In this document: positions 35,180 to 44,978 of the stretch, in pieces
Layout: each line of letters begins with the position of its first letter
Position numbering within the stretch: position 1 is the first letter of the stretch
Origin: Alteromonas lipotrueae
GTDB taxonomy: Bacteria > Pseudomonadota > Gammaproteobacteria > Enterobacterales > Alteromonadaceae
DNA: 64,000 nucleotides
Assembly: GCF_019249215.1 (NCBI RefSeq)
Contig: NZ_JAESDI010000009.1
Coordinates: 186,001 to 250,000 of the forward strand
Direction of reading: 5' to 3'
Made by a program: the position numbers and the translations under genes
Notes under the pieces: generated by a model
What the model was told of the DNA's origin: nothing
Database searches by the model: none
Seen by the model: only the letters and a program-made list of their open reading frames with translations

Positions 35180-36418
35180 TTAAATTCTTTTAAAGATAAG
35201 CGAACCGTTAGTACCACCAAAGCCAAATGAATTACACAGCGCATAGTCTGAAGTAAACATTTTTGCTTTATTAGCCACGAAGTCTAAGTCACATCCTTCG
35301 CTTGGCTCATCCAAGTTAATGGTAGGCGGTGCCATTTTGTCACGTAGTGCTAATATAGTGAAAATAGCTTCTACAGAGCCTGCTGCACCAAGTAAATGAC
35401 CTGTCATCGACTTAGTAGAGCTTACCAGCATGTTATGCGCATGTTCGTTGAATACACGCTTAACCGCTGCTACTTCTGCAATATCACCCGCTGGTGTAGA
35501 TGTACCATGCGCGTTAACGTAACCAATTTCACTGCTCTCAATTTTTGCATCGCGAATAGCGTTACTCATTGAAGCCGCTGCACCTTCACCGTCAGCAGGT
35601 GGTGATGTCATATGATAGGCATCGCCACTCATACCAAAACCAACAAGTTCAGCATAAATGGTTGCACCACGTGCTTTCGCCGCTTCGTATTCTTCTAGCA
35701 TCACTACGCCAGCACCTTCGCCCATGACGAAACCATCACGATCTTTATCCCAAGGACGACTGGCGCCTTGAGGATCGTCGTTTCGTGCAGACAATGCACG
35801 TGCCGCAGCAAAACCAGCTATACCTAATGGCGTAATAGACGCTTCTGAACCGCCTGCTAGCATGGCATCTGCATCGTCATACGCGATAGTACGCGCAGCA
35901 ATACCAATGTTATGCACACCAGTGGTACATGCCGTCACTACGTTTAGGTTTGGCCCTTTAAGCCCTTCCATGATAGACAAAAAGCCAGAAATCATGTTGG
36001 TAATAGTAGAAGGCACAAAAAATGGCGAAACGCGCTTAGGACCGCTATTCATTAATTTAGTGTGGTTTTGTTCGATTTGTTCTAGCCCACCAATGCCTGA
36101 ACCAATAGCTACACCTACACGATGTGCATTTTCTTCAGTTATCGTTAAGCCCGAATCAGCCATGGCCTGTTTACCCGCTGCAATACCCAGCTGAATAAAC
36201 CTGTCCATTTTTTTCGTTTCTTTCTTTTCTATATATTCCTGCGGGTCAAAGTTATCAACTTGACCTGCGAAACGGGTGGAATAGTCACTGCAATCAAAAT
36301 GGGTGATTTCACCAATACCGCTTTCGCCTGCTAACAGACGACGCCAAGTCTCATCTACAGAAAGACCCAAAGGTGAAAGCATGCCAAGACCAGTAACCAC
36401 TACGCGACGTTTTGTCAC
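35180..36418 (-). CDS. fabF: Beta-ketoacyl-ACP synthase II
   Basis: 412 residues from a GTG with GAGGG upstream; E. coli FabF has 413 and starts at the same point ([14 protein letters not shown]). The catalytic triad is visible: Cys in [13 protein letters not shown], His in [11 protein letters not shown] and His in [11 protein letters not shown]. Elongates acyl-ACP with malonyl-ACP, including the palmitoleate-to-vaccenate step. Downstream of acpP across an attenuating terminator. No FabA/FabB in this window. Confidence 0.96.
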   Translation of the reverse strand: MTKRRVVVTGLGMLSPLGLSVDETWRRLLAGESGIGEITHFDCSDYSTRFAGQVDNFDPQEYIEKKETKKMDRFIQLGIAAGKQAMADSGLTITEENAHRVGVAIGSGIGGLEQIEQNHTKLMNSGPKRVSPFFVPSTITNMISGFLSIMEGLKGPNLNVVTACTTGVHNIGIAARTIAYDDADAMLAGGSEASITPLGIAGFAAARALSARNDDPQGASRPWDKDRDGFVMGEGAGVVMLEEYEAAKARGATIYAELVGFGMSGDAYHMTSPPADGEGAAASMSNAIRDAKIESSEIGYVNAHGTSTPAGDIAEVAAVKRVFNEHAHNMLVSSTKSMTGHLLGAAGSVEAIFTILALRDKMAPPTINLDEPSEGCDLDFVANKAKMFTSDYALCNSFGFGGTNGSLIFKRI

Positions 36419-36456
36419 AAAAAGCCCTCGCATTGGAACTAATAAGGTGGGAATAC

Positions 36457-36485
36457 AAAAACGGCTCTAAAGAGAGCCGTTTTTT
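36457..36485 (-). terminator. Intrinsic terminator/attenuator between acpP and fabF
   Basis: AAAAACGGCTCT pairs perfectly with AGAGCCGTTTTT around a four-base loop, giving a U-run on both strands. It lies 20 bases after the acpP stop, before the fabF start. Explains how highly expressed acpP can be uncoupled from fabF. Confidence 0.88.
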
Positions 36486-36504
36486 AATTTACTATAACGA
36501 AGAC

Positions 36505-36744
36505 TTAAGCGTCTTTGTTAGCATTGATATAGTCAATAGCTGACTGAACAGTAGTAATTTTTTCTGCTTCTTCGTCAGGAATTTCAGTATCAAATTCTTC
36601 TTCTAACGCCATTACTAGCTCAACAGTGTCAAGTGAGTCTGCGCCCAAATCATCAACGAATGAAGCTTCAGCTTTTACTTCTTCTTCTTTTACGCCAAGT
36701 TGTTCAATGATAATTTTCTTAACGCGTTCTTCAATGTTACTCAT
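36505..36744 (-). CDS. acpP: Acyl carrier protein
   Basis: 79 residues, acidic four-helix protein. [10 protein letters not shown] holds the serine that receives 4'-phosphopantetheine. Begins [21 protein letters not shown], the canonical AcpP start. Carries acyl chains for fatty acid and lipid synthesis. A 200-bp gap to fabG upstream, larger than others in the cluster, suggests its own promoter. Confidence 0.98.
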   Translation of the reverse strand: MSNIEERVKKIIIEQLGVKEEEVKAEASFVDDLGADSLDTVELVMALEEEFDTEIPDEEAEKITTVQSAIDYINANKDA

Positions 36745-36943
36745 AATTCTAGGTTTCCCTTAAACGTCACTAGATAGTCAAAGTGCCGCTAGTTTATTTT
36801 GCAAGGTACTAGCTTGCAAGCACCAGTTTAAACAAATTTTCTGGTCAAACCAGCGACATCCCAAATTCTTAATGTTCTATTTTTACATCCAAGTTCGGGG
36901 AAAATCCACCCCAAACATAGTTAAATTCACAATTTTCGTGAAT

Positions 36944-37684
36944 TTAACCCATATACATACCACCATTTACATGGATAGTTTCGCCTGTAATATAGGCTGC
37001 ACCGCTGCTCACTAAAAAGGCAACAGTGGCTGCTATTTCATCAGGTTCACCTAAACGGTTAGCAGGAATATCTTTAAAAATTGCGCTTTTTTGATCGTCC
37101 GTCAATGATTTTGTCATGTCGGTATCGATAAAACCAGGCGCAACAACGTTAATAGTTATACCACGAGAAGCCACTTCACGTGCCATAGATTTCGAAAAAC
37201 CAATAACACCTGCTTTCGCTGCTGCGTAGTTTGCTTGCCCAGCATTACCCGAACTACCCACCACAGAACCGATATTTACGATACGGCCAAAGCGTTTCTT
37301 CATCATACCGCGAAGTACTGCTTTTGACAGCGTAAAAATGGCTGTAAGGTTGGTATTAATAATATCTTGCCATTCGTCATCTTTCATACGCATTAACAAG
37401 TTATCACGAGTAATACCTGCATTATTAACCAAAATATCAATGCCACCGAAGGTGTCATTAATTTCCTTGATTATAGCATCTATACTGTCTTTATCGGTAA
37501 CATTTAGTGCAATGCCTTTGCCACCAAATTCAGATAAATACTCAGTAATTGCACTTGCACCACTGTCGCTTGTAGCCGTGCCCACAACCGTAGCACCTTG
37601 CGCTGCAAGCTGGCTGGCAATGGCTTTACCAATGCCTCGGCTTGCGCCGGTTACCAGTGCTACTTTGCCTTCTAACTGACTCAT
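36944..37684 (-). CDS. fabG: 3-oxoacyl-ACP reductase
   Basis: 246 residues, classical SDR. TGASRGIGKAIASQLA (NADPH site), NNAGITRDNLLMRM, Ser in VNIGSVVGSSGN, and YAAAKAG (Tyr and Lys of the triad). Reduces 3-oxoacyl-ACP in chain elongation. Ten bases after fabD. Confidence 0.97.
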   Translation of the reverse strand: MSQLEGKVALVTGASRGIGKAIASQLAAQGATVVGTATSDSGASAITEYLSEFGGKGIALNVTDKDSIDAIIKEINDTFGGIDILVNNAGITRDNLLMRMKDDEWQDIINTNLTAIFTLSKAVLRGMMKKRFGRIVNIGSVVGSSGNAGQANYAAAKAGVIGFSKSMAREVASRGITINVVAPGFIDTDMTKSLTDDQKSAIFKDIPANRLGEPDEIAATVAFLVSSGAAYITGETIHVNGGMYMG

Positions 37685-37693
37685 AGCGATTCC

Positions 37694-38623
37694 TTATTGT
37701 TTTAATGCTTCCACACTTTCTGGGGTGTTTACAGCAATGGATTCTAAACTTTTATTAATGCGTTTATTTAATCCAGAAAGTACTTTACCTGGGCCTACTT
37801 CAATAATGCGTTCAACACCTGCTGCGGCCAAGTACTCAACGGTACGCGTCCACTGAACGGGGCAATATAATTGACGTACCAACGCACTTTTTATTGATGC
37901 TCCATCGGTTTCAATGGTGACATCAACATTATTAATGATATTAATTGCAGGGGTGTGAACATTTAAAGTCGCCAGCGCATCTTCTAGCTTGTCAGCAGCG
38001 GGGCGCATAAGTTCGCAATGCGAAGGCACACTAACCGCTAATGGAAGCGCTCGCTTGGCACCGGCTTCTTTACATGCAGCAGCAGCTTGCTCAGCGGCCA
38101 CCTTTTCACCGGCAATAACCACTTGGCCTGGCGAATTAAAGTTAACCGGAGACACTACATCGCCTGTGGCAATCGCCGTTTGGTGGCACACGTTGGCAAT
38201 GGTGTTGTCGTCTAAGCCGATGATAGCATACATAGCACCTGCCCCTGCTGGCACCGCCTCTTGCATATATTGCCCACGCGCTTCAACTAGCTTTATCGCA
38301 TCGGCGAAAGACATGGCACCGCCACACACTAAGGCTGAATATTCACCTAAACTGTGACCCGCTAAATAGCTCACTTCAATGCCTTGTGCTTCTAATATTC
38401 GCCAAGTAGCAACACTGGCGGCAAGTAAAGCTGGCTGGGTAATATGGGTTTCGTTCAATTTTCCTTCGGTGTCGTTTTGTACCAGTTCCCAAAGATCGTA
38501 ACCCAATACGTCTGAAGCGTCTTTGAAGGTATCTAAAACAGAAGGATGGCTGTCTGCCAACTCTTTAAGCATGCCCACAGATTGTGAACCCTGCCCAGGA
38601 AAGACGCAGGCTGTTTTTGTCAT
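37694..38623 (-). CDS. fabD: Malonyl-CoA:ACP transacylase
   Basis: 309 residues. VFPGQGSQSVGM at the N-terminus, GHSLGEYSAL with the catalytic Ser near residue 92, QEAVPAGAGAMYAIIG, and the later His in SVPSHCELM. Loads malonyl groups on ACP. Between fabH and fabG, in the standard order. Confidence 0.97.
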   Translation of the reverse strand: MTKTACVFPGQGSQSVGMLKELADSHPSVLDTFKDASDVLGYDLWELVQNDTEGKLNETHITQPALLAASVATWRILEAQGIEVSYLAGHSLGEYSALVCGGAMSFADAIKLVEARGQYMQEAVPAGAGAMYAIIGLDDNTIANVCHQTAIATGDVVSPVNFNSPGQVVIAGEKVAAEQAAAACKEAGAKRALPLAVSVPSHCELMRPAADKLEDALATLNVHTPAINIINNVDVTIETDGASIKSALVRQLYCPVQWTRTVEYLAAAGVERIIEVGPGKVLSGLNKRINKSLESIAVNTPESVEALKQ

Positions 38624-38698
38624 TGTTGTTCCTTGTTATTTTTTTGAGTACAACGAATCTCTTGAATACTACGAATTCATGAAGACTATTAAAAGAAA

Positions 38699-39664
38699 CT
38701 AGTATCGTACCAGCGCAGATGCCCACGCAAAACCGCCGCCGAATGCTTCTAATAATAAATGTTGCCCACGCTGAATACGGCCATCGCGAATAGCGGTGTC
38801 TAATGCTGTGGGTACTGTGGCAGCCGAGGTATTACCGTATTTTTCTAACGTAACCACCACTTGGTCTAACGACATATCTAATTTCTTTGCTGTCGCTTTA
38901 ATAATTCTGAAATTCGCCTGATGAGGCACTAGCCAATCCAGATCAGATTTTTGCATATTGTTGGCCGCAAGGGTTTGTTCGACCACTTCAGACAATTTAT
39001 TCACGGCAACTTTGAAAACTTCGTTCCCGCGCATAACACCCCAATTTTCGTGAACAGATGCTTCATCACCACGTGTTGGGTTACCAACATAAAGTAAATC
39101 GCCGTAAGAGCCATCGGCGTTTATGTGAGTCGATAATATACCCGGCTCATCACTGGCTTCTATAATCGTGGCTCCAGCAGCATCGCCAAATAAAATGACC
39201 ATAGTGCGATCTTCAGGTGCTATCAAGCGGCTAAGACAATCTGTACCGATAACTAAGATACGCTTAGCCATGCCAGATTTGATGTATTGGTCGGCCACAC
39301 TTAACGCGTAGCAATAACCTGCACAGGCAGCTGCCACATCAAAAGCAGGAATACCGTTAATGCCTAAAATGCGCTGGATTTCACACGCAGTGCTAGGAAG
39401 TGCATAGCGTCCGCTAGTAGTAGCACACACTATCATATCAATTGATTGAGGGTCGATGCCTGCCATCTCTATGGCTTTCTTACTTGCCTCTGCACCCATG
39501 GTCGCAGCGGTTTCTTCAGCACCTATAATTCGGCGTTCTTTAATACCGGTTCTATCAGTGATCCATTCATCACTGGTATCAACCATAACTTCCAAATCGG
39601 CATTGGTTCGTATATCACTAGGGTAATAACTGCCGGTACCGATAAATCGAGAATATTTGCTCAA
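38699..39664 (-). CDS. fabH: Beta-ketoacyl-ACP synthase III
   Basis: 321 residues. Catalytic Cys in [12 protein letters not shown], His in VPHQANFRI, Asn in [10 protein letters not shown]. Starts [20 protein letters not shown] and ends with the typical WASALVRY. Condenses acetyl-CoA with malonyl-ACP to start synthesis. The start overlaps plsX stop (ATGA type), indicating coupling. Confidence 0.97.
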   Translation of the reverse strand: MSKYSRFIGTGSYYPSDIRTNADLEVMVDTSDEWITDRTGIKERRIIGAEETAATMGAEASKKAIEMAGIDPQSIDMIVCATTSGRYALPSTACEIQRILGINGIPAFDVAAACAGYCYALSVADQYIKSGMAKRILVIGTDCLSRLIAPEDRTMVILFGDAAGATIIEASDEPGILSTHINADGSYGDLLYVGNPTRGDEASVHENWGVMRGNEVFKVAVNKLSEVVEQTLAANNMQKSDLDWLVPHQANFRIIKATAKKLDMSLDQVVVTLEKYGNTSAATVPTALDTAIRDGRIQRGQHLLLEAFGGGFAWASALVRY

Positions 39665-40686
39665 AGCTGCTCCAATAAAACCGTTTCTATCTTCGTTTTT
39701 ATCTTGTCTGGAACTCGCATCTTTGCTTCTTTCATTGCTTGCACAATGGCGTAATAAAAGGCGTCTTTAGATGCATTTCCATGACTCTTGATAACAATGC
39801 CGCGCAATCCTATCAGACTCGCACCATTATACTGGTCGGGGTTCACGCTGTTATAGATAGATTTGAGCAATGGAAAAGCAATTTTGGCCATTAGCCGCGT
39901 ATAAAAGTTCTTTTGTGACTGACGTTTCACTTCGTTGATAACCAACTTGGCCAACCCTTCGCTAGATTTAAGCGCGACATTGCCGGTAAAACCGTCAGTC
40001 ACCACCACATCGGCTTTATCGGTAAAGATATCATTACCTTCTACATAGCCAATGTAGTTAATGCCTGGGGCATCTTTAAATAGTTGATCGGCTAACTTTA
40101 CGTACGCATTCCCTTTTATATCTTCTTCGCCCACGTTCAATAACGCAACACGAGGAGAAGGAATACCCGCTGCTTCTTGCGCTAACACCGAACCCATCAC
40201 ACCGTACTGAAATAAAATTTCAGGCGTGCAATTAACATTTGCGCCTAAGTCGAGCAAGAAAACATTATGGTGACTCGCGGTGGGCATCATGCTGATAAGT
40301 GCTGGCCTATCAATACCCGATAAGGTTTTTAATAAATAGAACGATAAGGTTAACAGCGCACCAGTATTGCCTGCACTTACACATGCATCGGCTTCGTTGC
40401 TTTGAACATATTCAATCACACGGCGCATTGACGAGCGTTTTTTATTGCGTAACGCAGAGGTAGGCGCTTCACCCATTTCAACGACTTGGTCGCAATGAGA
40501 TACGGTTACCCGACTTCGTTGAGAAGCGGTGAGATTTTCAATTGCTGGAGATATAACGGCTTGGTCGCCGCATAGCAGAAAATGAACGTCAGAATGAAGT
40601 TCAATGGCTTTAACAGCCGCAGAGAGGATAACAGGGGGACCATGATCGCCCCCCATGATATCTAACGCGATGGTTAGCTTAGACAA
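39661..40686 (-). CDS. plsX: Phosphate acyltransferase
   Basis: 341 residues. [54 protein letters not shown] and [17 protein letters not shown] are family blocks. Makes acyl-phosphate from acyl-ACP for phospholipid synthesis. Downstream of rpmF by 15 bases. Confidence 0.97.
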   Translation of the reverse strand: MSKLTIALDIMGGDHGPPVILSAAVKAIELHSDVHFLLCGDQAVISPAIENLTASQRSRVTVSHCDQVVEMGEAPTSALRNKKRSSMRRVIEYVQSNEADACVSAGNTGALLTLSFYLLKTLSGIDRPALISMMPTASHHNVFLLDLGANVNCTPEILFQYGVMGSVLAQEAAGIPSPRVALLNVGEEDIKGNAYVKLADQLFKDAPGINYIGYVEGNDIFTDKADVVVTDGFTGNVALKSSEGLAKLVINEVKRQSQKNFYTRLMAKIAFPLLKSIYNSVNPDQYNGASLIGLRGIVIKSHGNASKDAFYYAIVQAMKEAKMRVPDKIKTKIETVLLEQL

Positions 40687-40701
40687 AATGTAGACGCCGT
40701 A

Positions 40702-40872
40702 TTACGCGCCGACTACTTTATTGCCTTTGTAGTAACCGTCAGCTGTCACGTGGTGACGACGGTGTGTTTCACCCGACGTTGGGTCGACAGACAAAGTCGA
40801 CGCAGTCAATGCATCGTGTGAACGACGCATACCACGCTTAGAGCGTGTTTTACGATTTTTTTGTACAGCCAT
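40702..40872 (-). CDS. rpmF: 50S ribosomal protein L32
   Basis: 56 residues reading [19 protein letters not shown]..., ending [12 protein letters not shown]. Basic N-terminus and length match L32. It is short and was found directly from the sequence between plsX and yceD. AGGAG lies just upstream of the ATG. Co-transcribed with yceD (gap of three bases). Confidence 0.97.
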   Translation of the reverse strand: MAVQKNRKTRSKRGMRRSHDALTASTLSVDPTSGETHRRHHVTADGYYKGNKVVGA

Positions 40873-40875
40873 AAC

Positions 40876-41409
40876 TTACTCCTGGTCTCGCTTAAGTTCT
40901 TTCAAAACCGCGAAAGGGTTTTCTCGCTCTTGTTCCGGTTCAATCTTTCCGAACGACATATCATCTTTAGACACTGAGCACTCCTCCTCTGCATGAAGGG
41001 GTACGATGGGCAAAGATAAAAGCAACTCGTCTTCAAATATCTGAAGCAGATTAACTTCTCCGTGGTCGTTGACCTCTACCGGTTCGTAAGCCTCGGGTAT
41101 TGGATCTTCTTCATTTCGCTCTTCTCCCTGCACTGGAGTAAAACAAAAATCCACATCAAGTGTGGTATCGAATTCACCATTACACCGCTGACAGAGAAGT
41201 GTTACCTGCGTGTCTAAATGACCGTGAAATACAGTAAGACCCTGCTCGTCTTTTTTGAACTGCACATCGACGTTCACAAATTCACTACATCGGACAACAG
41301 CCCCACCCAATCGTTCCATATCTTCAGACACAAGAACACCCCGATAATCGGAACGTTTCATAGCGCTGCTGGTCGGTTCGACCGTATGAGGGAGTTTCAC
41401 TTTCTGCAT
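40876..41409 (-). CDS. yceD: YceD/DUF177 family protein (23S rRNA accumulation protein)
   Basis: 177 residues. MQKVKLPHTVEP at the N-terminus is the conserved family start, with CQRCNGEF and PEAYEPVEVNDHGEVNLLQI further on, and a C-terminal NPFAVLKELKRD. Linked to rRNA maturation and always next to rpmF. No Shine-Dalgarno sequence precedes the ATG; the promoter immediately upstream suggests an almost leaderless transcript. Confidence 0.93.
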   Translation of the reverse strand: MQKVKLPHTVEPTSSAMKRSDYRGVLVSEDMERLGGAVVRCSEFVNVDVQFKKDEQGLTVFHGHLDTQVTLLCQRCNGEFDTTLDVDFCFTPVQGEERNEEDPIPEAYEPVEVNDHGEVNLLQIFEDELLLSLPIVPLHAEEECSVSKDDMSFGKIEPEQERENPFAVLKELKRDQE

Positions 41410-41418
41410 AGGGCGCGC

Positions 41419-41447
41419 ATTCTATAGATTCCACATCCCACTGTCAA
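41419..41447 (-). promoter_or_regulatory. Near-consensus sigma-70 promoter of the yceD-rpmF-plsX-fab operon
   Basis: On the minus strand TTGACA (41447-41442) and TAGAAT (41424-41419) are separated by 17 bases. The predicted transcription start is only about two to five bases before the yceD ATG at 41409. Seen directly; the start point is inferred from standard spacing. Confidence 0.8.
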
Positions 41448-41820
41448 AGATTTAATGGGCATTTTTGTATAATAATTTAGCGGTTTTGTACTTCTTTTCA
41501 TGATCCGAATTTTAAGGGAATAACCCAAAATAACAAGTAAAAAGAATATGATGTGTATAAAATGGGGTACGGTTCGCAAAACAGCCTATTATCGAAAATG
41601 CCCAAGTGGGCAAAGGACATTACGCTCCTTTACTAAAACACGCTATATTTAGGGTAAGTTGTGATTACTATTAATGGGTAATTTGCAAGAAACAACTACA
41701 TAAAAGGAATTTGGTGTTTAACTATTAACGCACATATAAACACACACTTTCGTAAGAAGGCACGCACGCAAAGCAAAATTCGGTTAATTAACACTTAATG
41801 TAAGATTGAGGTTTTGTAGT
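41448..41820. other. Divergent spacer between yceD and maf, no gene seen
   Basis: A/T-rich. Apart from the yceD promoter at its left edge I see only short stop-rich frames. The maf promoter must lie here, but no clear -35/-10 pair stands out. Confidence 0.4.
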
Positions 41821-42468
41821 ATGACCACACTCGTTCTAGCTTCATCATCAAAATACCGCCAGCAATTGTTGTCGAATATTGGCATTCAAGCTGAAATAAG
41901 CAAACCAGATATAGATGAGACTCCCCTACCTAATGAAACTCCCCTTGCGTTGTGTAAACGTTTAGCATTCGAAAAAGCAAAAAAGATTGCACAACAACAG
42001 CCAGGTAGAATTGTGATTGGTAGCGACCAAGTTGCTTCTGTAGAAGGCACTGATGGCAAAATCATATTAGGAAAGCCCGGCACGGTAGAAAATGCGGTAG
42101 CGCAATTAAAAATGTGCCAAGGAAAATCTGTGTACTTCTATACCGCGATAAGTTTGTGTAAAACTGAAGACGACGAAGACCTACCCGACATCCTTACCAG
42201 CAATTTAGACACTATTACCCGAGCTGAAGAAACCTGTGTGTATTTTCGTAGTCATAAGGAAGCACAATTACGTGCTTATGTTGAAGCCGAAATGCCACTT
42301 GATTGCGCAGGAAGTTTCAAATGTGAAGGCATGGGGGCCTTATTGTTTGAACGCATTACCAGTCGTGACCCTAATACTTTAATAGGGCTTCCTGTGATGC
42401 TGCTGCATAATATGCTAGACAAACATTTTAATATCGATTTGCTAGACCTTGCTACTGCCAAAGCCTAG
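41821..42468 (+). CDS. maf: Maf family nucleotide pyrophosphatase (YceF-type)
   Basis: 215 residues from ATG 41821, five codons inside the longest frame, with GAGG upstream. TLVLASSSKYRQQLLSNIG at the N-terminus, IDETPLPNETP, IGSDQVASVEG (catalytic Asp region) and FKCEGMGALLFERI. By position next to rluC/rne it corresponds to YceF, which hydrolyses 7-methyl-GTP and related non-canonical nucleotides. Longer than E. coli YceF (194) because of an acidic insertion near residues 115-130 (KTEDDEDLPDI). Confidence 0.9.
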   Translation: MTTLVLASSSKYRQQLLSNIGIQAEISKPDIDETPLPNETPLALCKRLAFEKAKKIAQQQPGRIVIGSDQVASVEGTDGKIILGKPGTVENAVAQLKMCQGKSVYFYTAISLCKTEDDEDLPDILTSNLDTITRAEETCVYFRSHKEAQLRAYVEAEMPLDCAGSFKCEGMGALLFERITSRDPNTLIGLPVMLLHNMLDKHFNIDLLDLATAKA

Positions 42469-42554
42469 CGCTTGAAGATGTGCTTAACGAGAATTAGCTA
42501 GTGAAGATAGACAGCGAGAGCAGTATTCCTTCAACAGCTAATTTAAAAGCTAAA

Positions 42555-43202
42555 CTAGCTAATTAAAAACTGTTGAAGCTCGCCTATAGAATGCACTATG
42601 GTTTCAGGCGCCAACGCTTCAAGGTGAACTTGTGCGTGCACCCCGTAAGAAACCCCTATTCTGCGCATACCAATAGATTTTGCCATTTGCATGTCGTAGG
42701 TAGTATCGCCAATCATAACGGCATCGTGGGCACTAATATTTAGCTCGTCTAAAATTTGCAGTAGCATGTCAGGTGACGGTTTCGACTGGGCGTCATCAGC
42801 GCACCGTGACGCACTGAAAAAGTGGCCAGTTCCGGTTTGCAACCAGGCTCTATCAAGACCTCTACGTGCTTTCCCTGTTGCGACAGCAAGAGTAGCCCCT
42901 TCAGCCTGTAACGCTGACAACAAATCGTCTACACCATTAAATAAAGGGCAAGGCGTAGCGTCATGGCTTACGAAGGCTTCTTTATAAGCCAGTACTAAAC
43001 GCTCAGCAAGAGCATCATCATCGATGTTAAATAACTGCTTAATCGCAGGTTTTAAGCTAATTCCAATAATGTGACTTACCGCATCAGCACTAGGAACAGG
43101 CACATCACAGTGTTTTGCTGCTATTTGCATACAGTTAATAATTTTATCGGCGGAGTCCATTAAGGTGCCGTCCCAATCAAATATAACCAACTTATAGCGC
43201 AT
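42555..43202 (-). CDS. HAD-IA family phosphatase (phosphoglycolate phosphatase-like)
   Basis: 215 residues. FDWDGTLMDSADKI (nucleophile Asp), VATGKARRGL (motif II), SKPSPDMLL (motif III Lys) and MIGDTTYDMQMAKSIGM (motif IV). Small helical cap. Common beside rluC in related bacteria. Substrate unknown; likely sugar or nucleotide phosphates. Follows rluC by 132 bases on the same strand. Confidence 0.88.
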   Translation of the reverse strand: MRYKLVIFDWDGTLMDSADKIINCMQIAAKHCDVPVPSADAVSHIIGISLKPAIKQLFNIDDDALAERLVLAYKEAFVSHDATPCPLFNGVDDLLSALQAEGATLAVATGKARRGLDRAWLQTGTGHFFSASRCADDAQSKPSPDMLLQILDELNISAHDAVMIGDTTYDMQMAKSIGMRRIGVSYGVHAQVHLEALAPETIVHSIGELQQFLIS

Positions 43203-43334
43203 AGTTACTGCGATCCTTATTTATAAAAAAGACAAATTCAAATAACGAATAAATTTATTCAAGGGGTTTGCAACCAAGTACTACCTAATCCAGTCGCTTT
43301 ATTTAACGTTGTACCGAATACCCTAAAAGCCTAA

Positions 43335-44276
43335 TTACAAAGCTTTAAGGGTATTGGTTAAGGTGGCATCTAATGGCGCGGTAAATTTAACCCGCTCTTC
43401 TGTACCGGGGTGAATTAGCGAAATACTGTGTGCGTGCAAGAATAGGCGGTTTAACCCTTTTTGGCGCATAGTTTCGTCAAACTCGGTATCACCGTATTTA
43501 GGATCACACGCAATTGGATGCTCTGCGTGTAAACAGTGAACTCGGATTTGGTGGGTTCGACCAGTAATAGGTGATGCTTCTACCAATGTGGCGGCCTCGA
43601 ATTTTTGCAATATCCGATAGCGGGTTTCAGATGGCTTACCATCTTCACTCACATTCACCATGCGTTCACCTGACTGCAATACATTCTTGCGAAGTGGCGC
43701 CTTCACTTTAAAGCGATTTTCAGGCCACTGCCCTGCCACTAATGCTTGGTAGCGCTTATCCATTTTACCGGTACGCAACTGCTCATGCATATGACGAAGC
43801 GCCGAACGTTTCTTAGCAATTAAAATACAGCCAGAGGTGTCTCTGTCTAAACGGTGCACCAATTCCATAAAATTAGCATCGGGGCGCAGTGCGCGTAAAC
43901 CTTCAATTAAGCCAAAACTTAAACCACTGCCACCATGAACAGCAATGCCTGAAGGTTTATTAATTACAATAATGCGCTCGTCTTCAAATAATATTTGAGA
44001 TTCTAGCGCTGCAATTTTATCGAGTTTTGGCGATGGCCCTGGTGTTCCTTCTGAAACACGCACAGGTGGGATACGCACGACATCATCGGCAACGAGTTTA
44101 TATTCGGGTTTTACTCTACCCTTATTTACGCGCACTTCACCTTTACGCAAGATGCGATAAATCATACTTTTGGGCACGCCTTTTAATTGGGTGCGCAAAA
44201 AATTGTCTACACGTTGCCCTGCTAAATCGGGTTCAACGGTAACGAAACGGACTGATTGTTGGGTTTGTTCTTTCAT
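43335..44276 (-). CDS. rluC: 23S rRNA pseudouridine synthase (955/2504/2580)
   Basis: 313 residues from an ATG with GGAG five bases upstream; the longer frame begins at 44300 and is less likely. S4 RNA-binding domain at the N-terminus (GQRVDNFLRTQLKGVPKSMIY; RKGEVRVNKGRVK) and a catalytic domain with VHRLDRDTSGCILIAK holding the nucleophilic Asp. GRTHQIRVH is also present. Divergent from rne, as in E. coli. Confidence 0.95.
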   Translation of the reverse strand: MKEQTQQSVRFVTVEPDLAGQRVDNFLRTQLKGVPKSMIYRILRKGEVRVNKGRVKPEYKLVADDVVRIPPVRVSEGTPGPSPKLDKIAALESQILFEDERIIVINKPSGIAVHGGSGLSFGLIEGLRALRPDANFMELVHRLDRDTSGCILIAKKRSALRHMHEQLRTGKMDKRYQALVAGQWPENRFKVKAPLRKNVLQSGERMVNVSEDGKPSETRYRILQKFEAATLVEASPITGRTHQIRVHCLHAEHPIACDPKYGDTEFDETMRQKGLNRLFLHAHSISLIHPGTEERVKFTAPLDATLTNTLKAL

Positions 44277-44978
44277 AGACTCCATTATAACGCAATGCAA
44301 AAGCAGACCGATACAGAAACTTTGATGTGCCGTAAAAATAAAACCCTTTGACTACTTTTGATACTAAACGGGCATTTAGCACTGAAAAACCGTATTATCT
44401 GGGCTTATTTACCCTTGGCACCTTGCTTAAATTGAACCTTTGATGCCATAATGGAAGCTGTATTTTACGCGGCTAAACCATGCCGGTAAAACACTACATT
44501 TAACATAGTGAGCATTTAGAGCTAGTTAATTCGTTACTCGCTTATTTCGCCATTATTGTTATCCATTAGAACAGCGTCACGTTCCAATTGCATTATTCAA
44601 TGAACACGCAATTTTATATCTGGAACGAGAATTATAGAGGCAACGACTACACTGCCGTTAGATAATTCAGATGCTGTTTGCGAACATAAAATAAGTTCGC
44701 CGTTTAGCTAACAGAATTGAATTGACAAACAAGCGCCAGCCTAAGAGCGGTGTTTGTAAAAAAGATAGATAGAAATAAGGGTATGTCGCTCCCGACATCC
44801 TTAAGAACAATATAAAACGCGGAACGAGTAACGAAAAACGTTACATGCTGCGTAAGTTCAAGGATAATGCGGCGTTACAACAAGGTCCCCGTCCAATCGT
44901 GAGATTGCGCGGTGAGGGTTTGTACATGTCACTTTAATTTTGTATCTGGACGGCTGTATTAAAACAGAGTTAGATACA
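44277..44978 (+). promoter_or_regulatory. rluC-rne divergent region with long structured rne leader
   Basis: 702 bases without a gene. The plus-strand part holds several inverted repeats: 44580-44627 (CGTTCCA/TGGAACG with inner ATTGC/GCAAT), 44777-44802 (ATGTCG/CGACAT), 44828-44844 (GTAACG/CGTTAC) and 44894-44907 (CAATC-GTGA-GATTG, enclosed by CCG/CGG). In enterobacteria the rne leader carries hairpins by which RNase E trims its own mRNA. The last hairpin, some 70 bases before the start, is in a position compatible with such a control element. Structure seen; the control role is inferred from E. coli. Confidence 0.6.
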
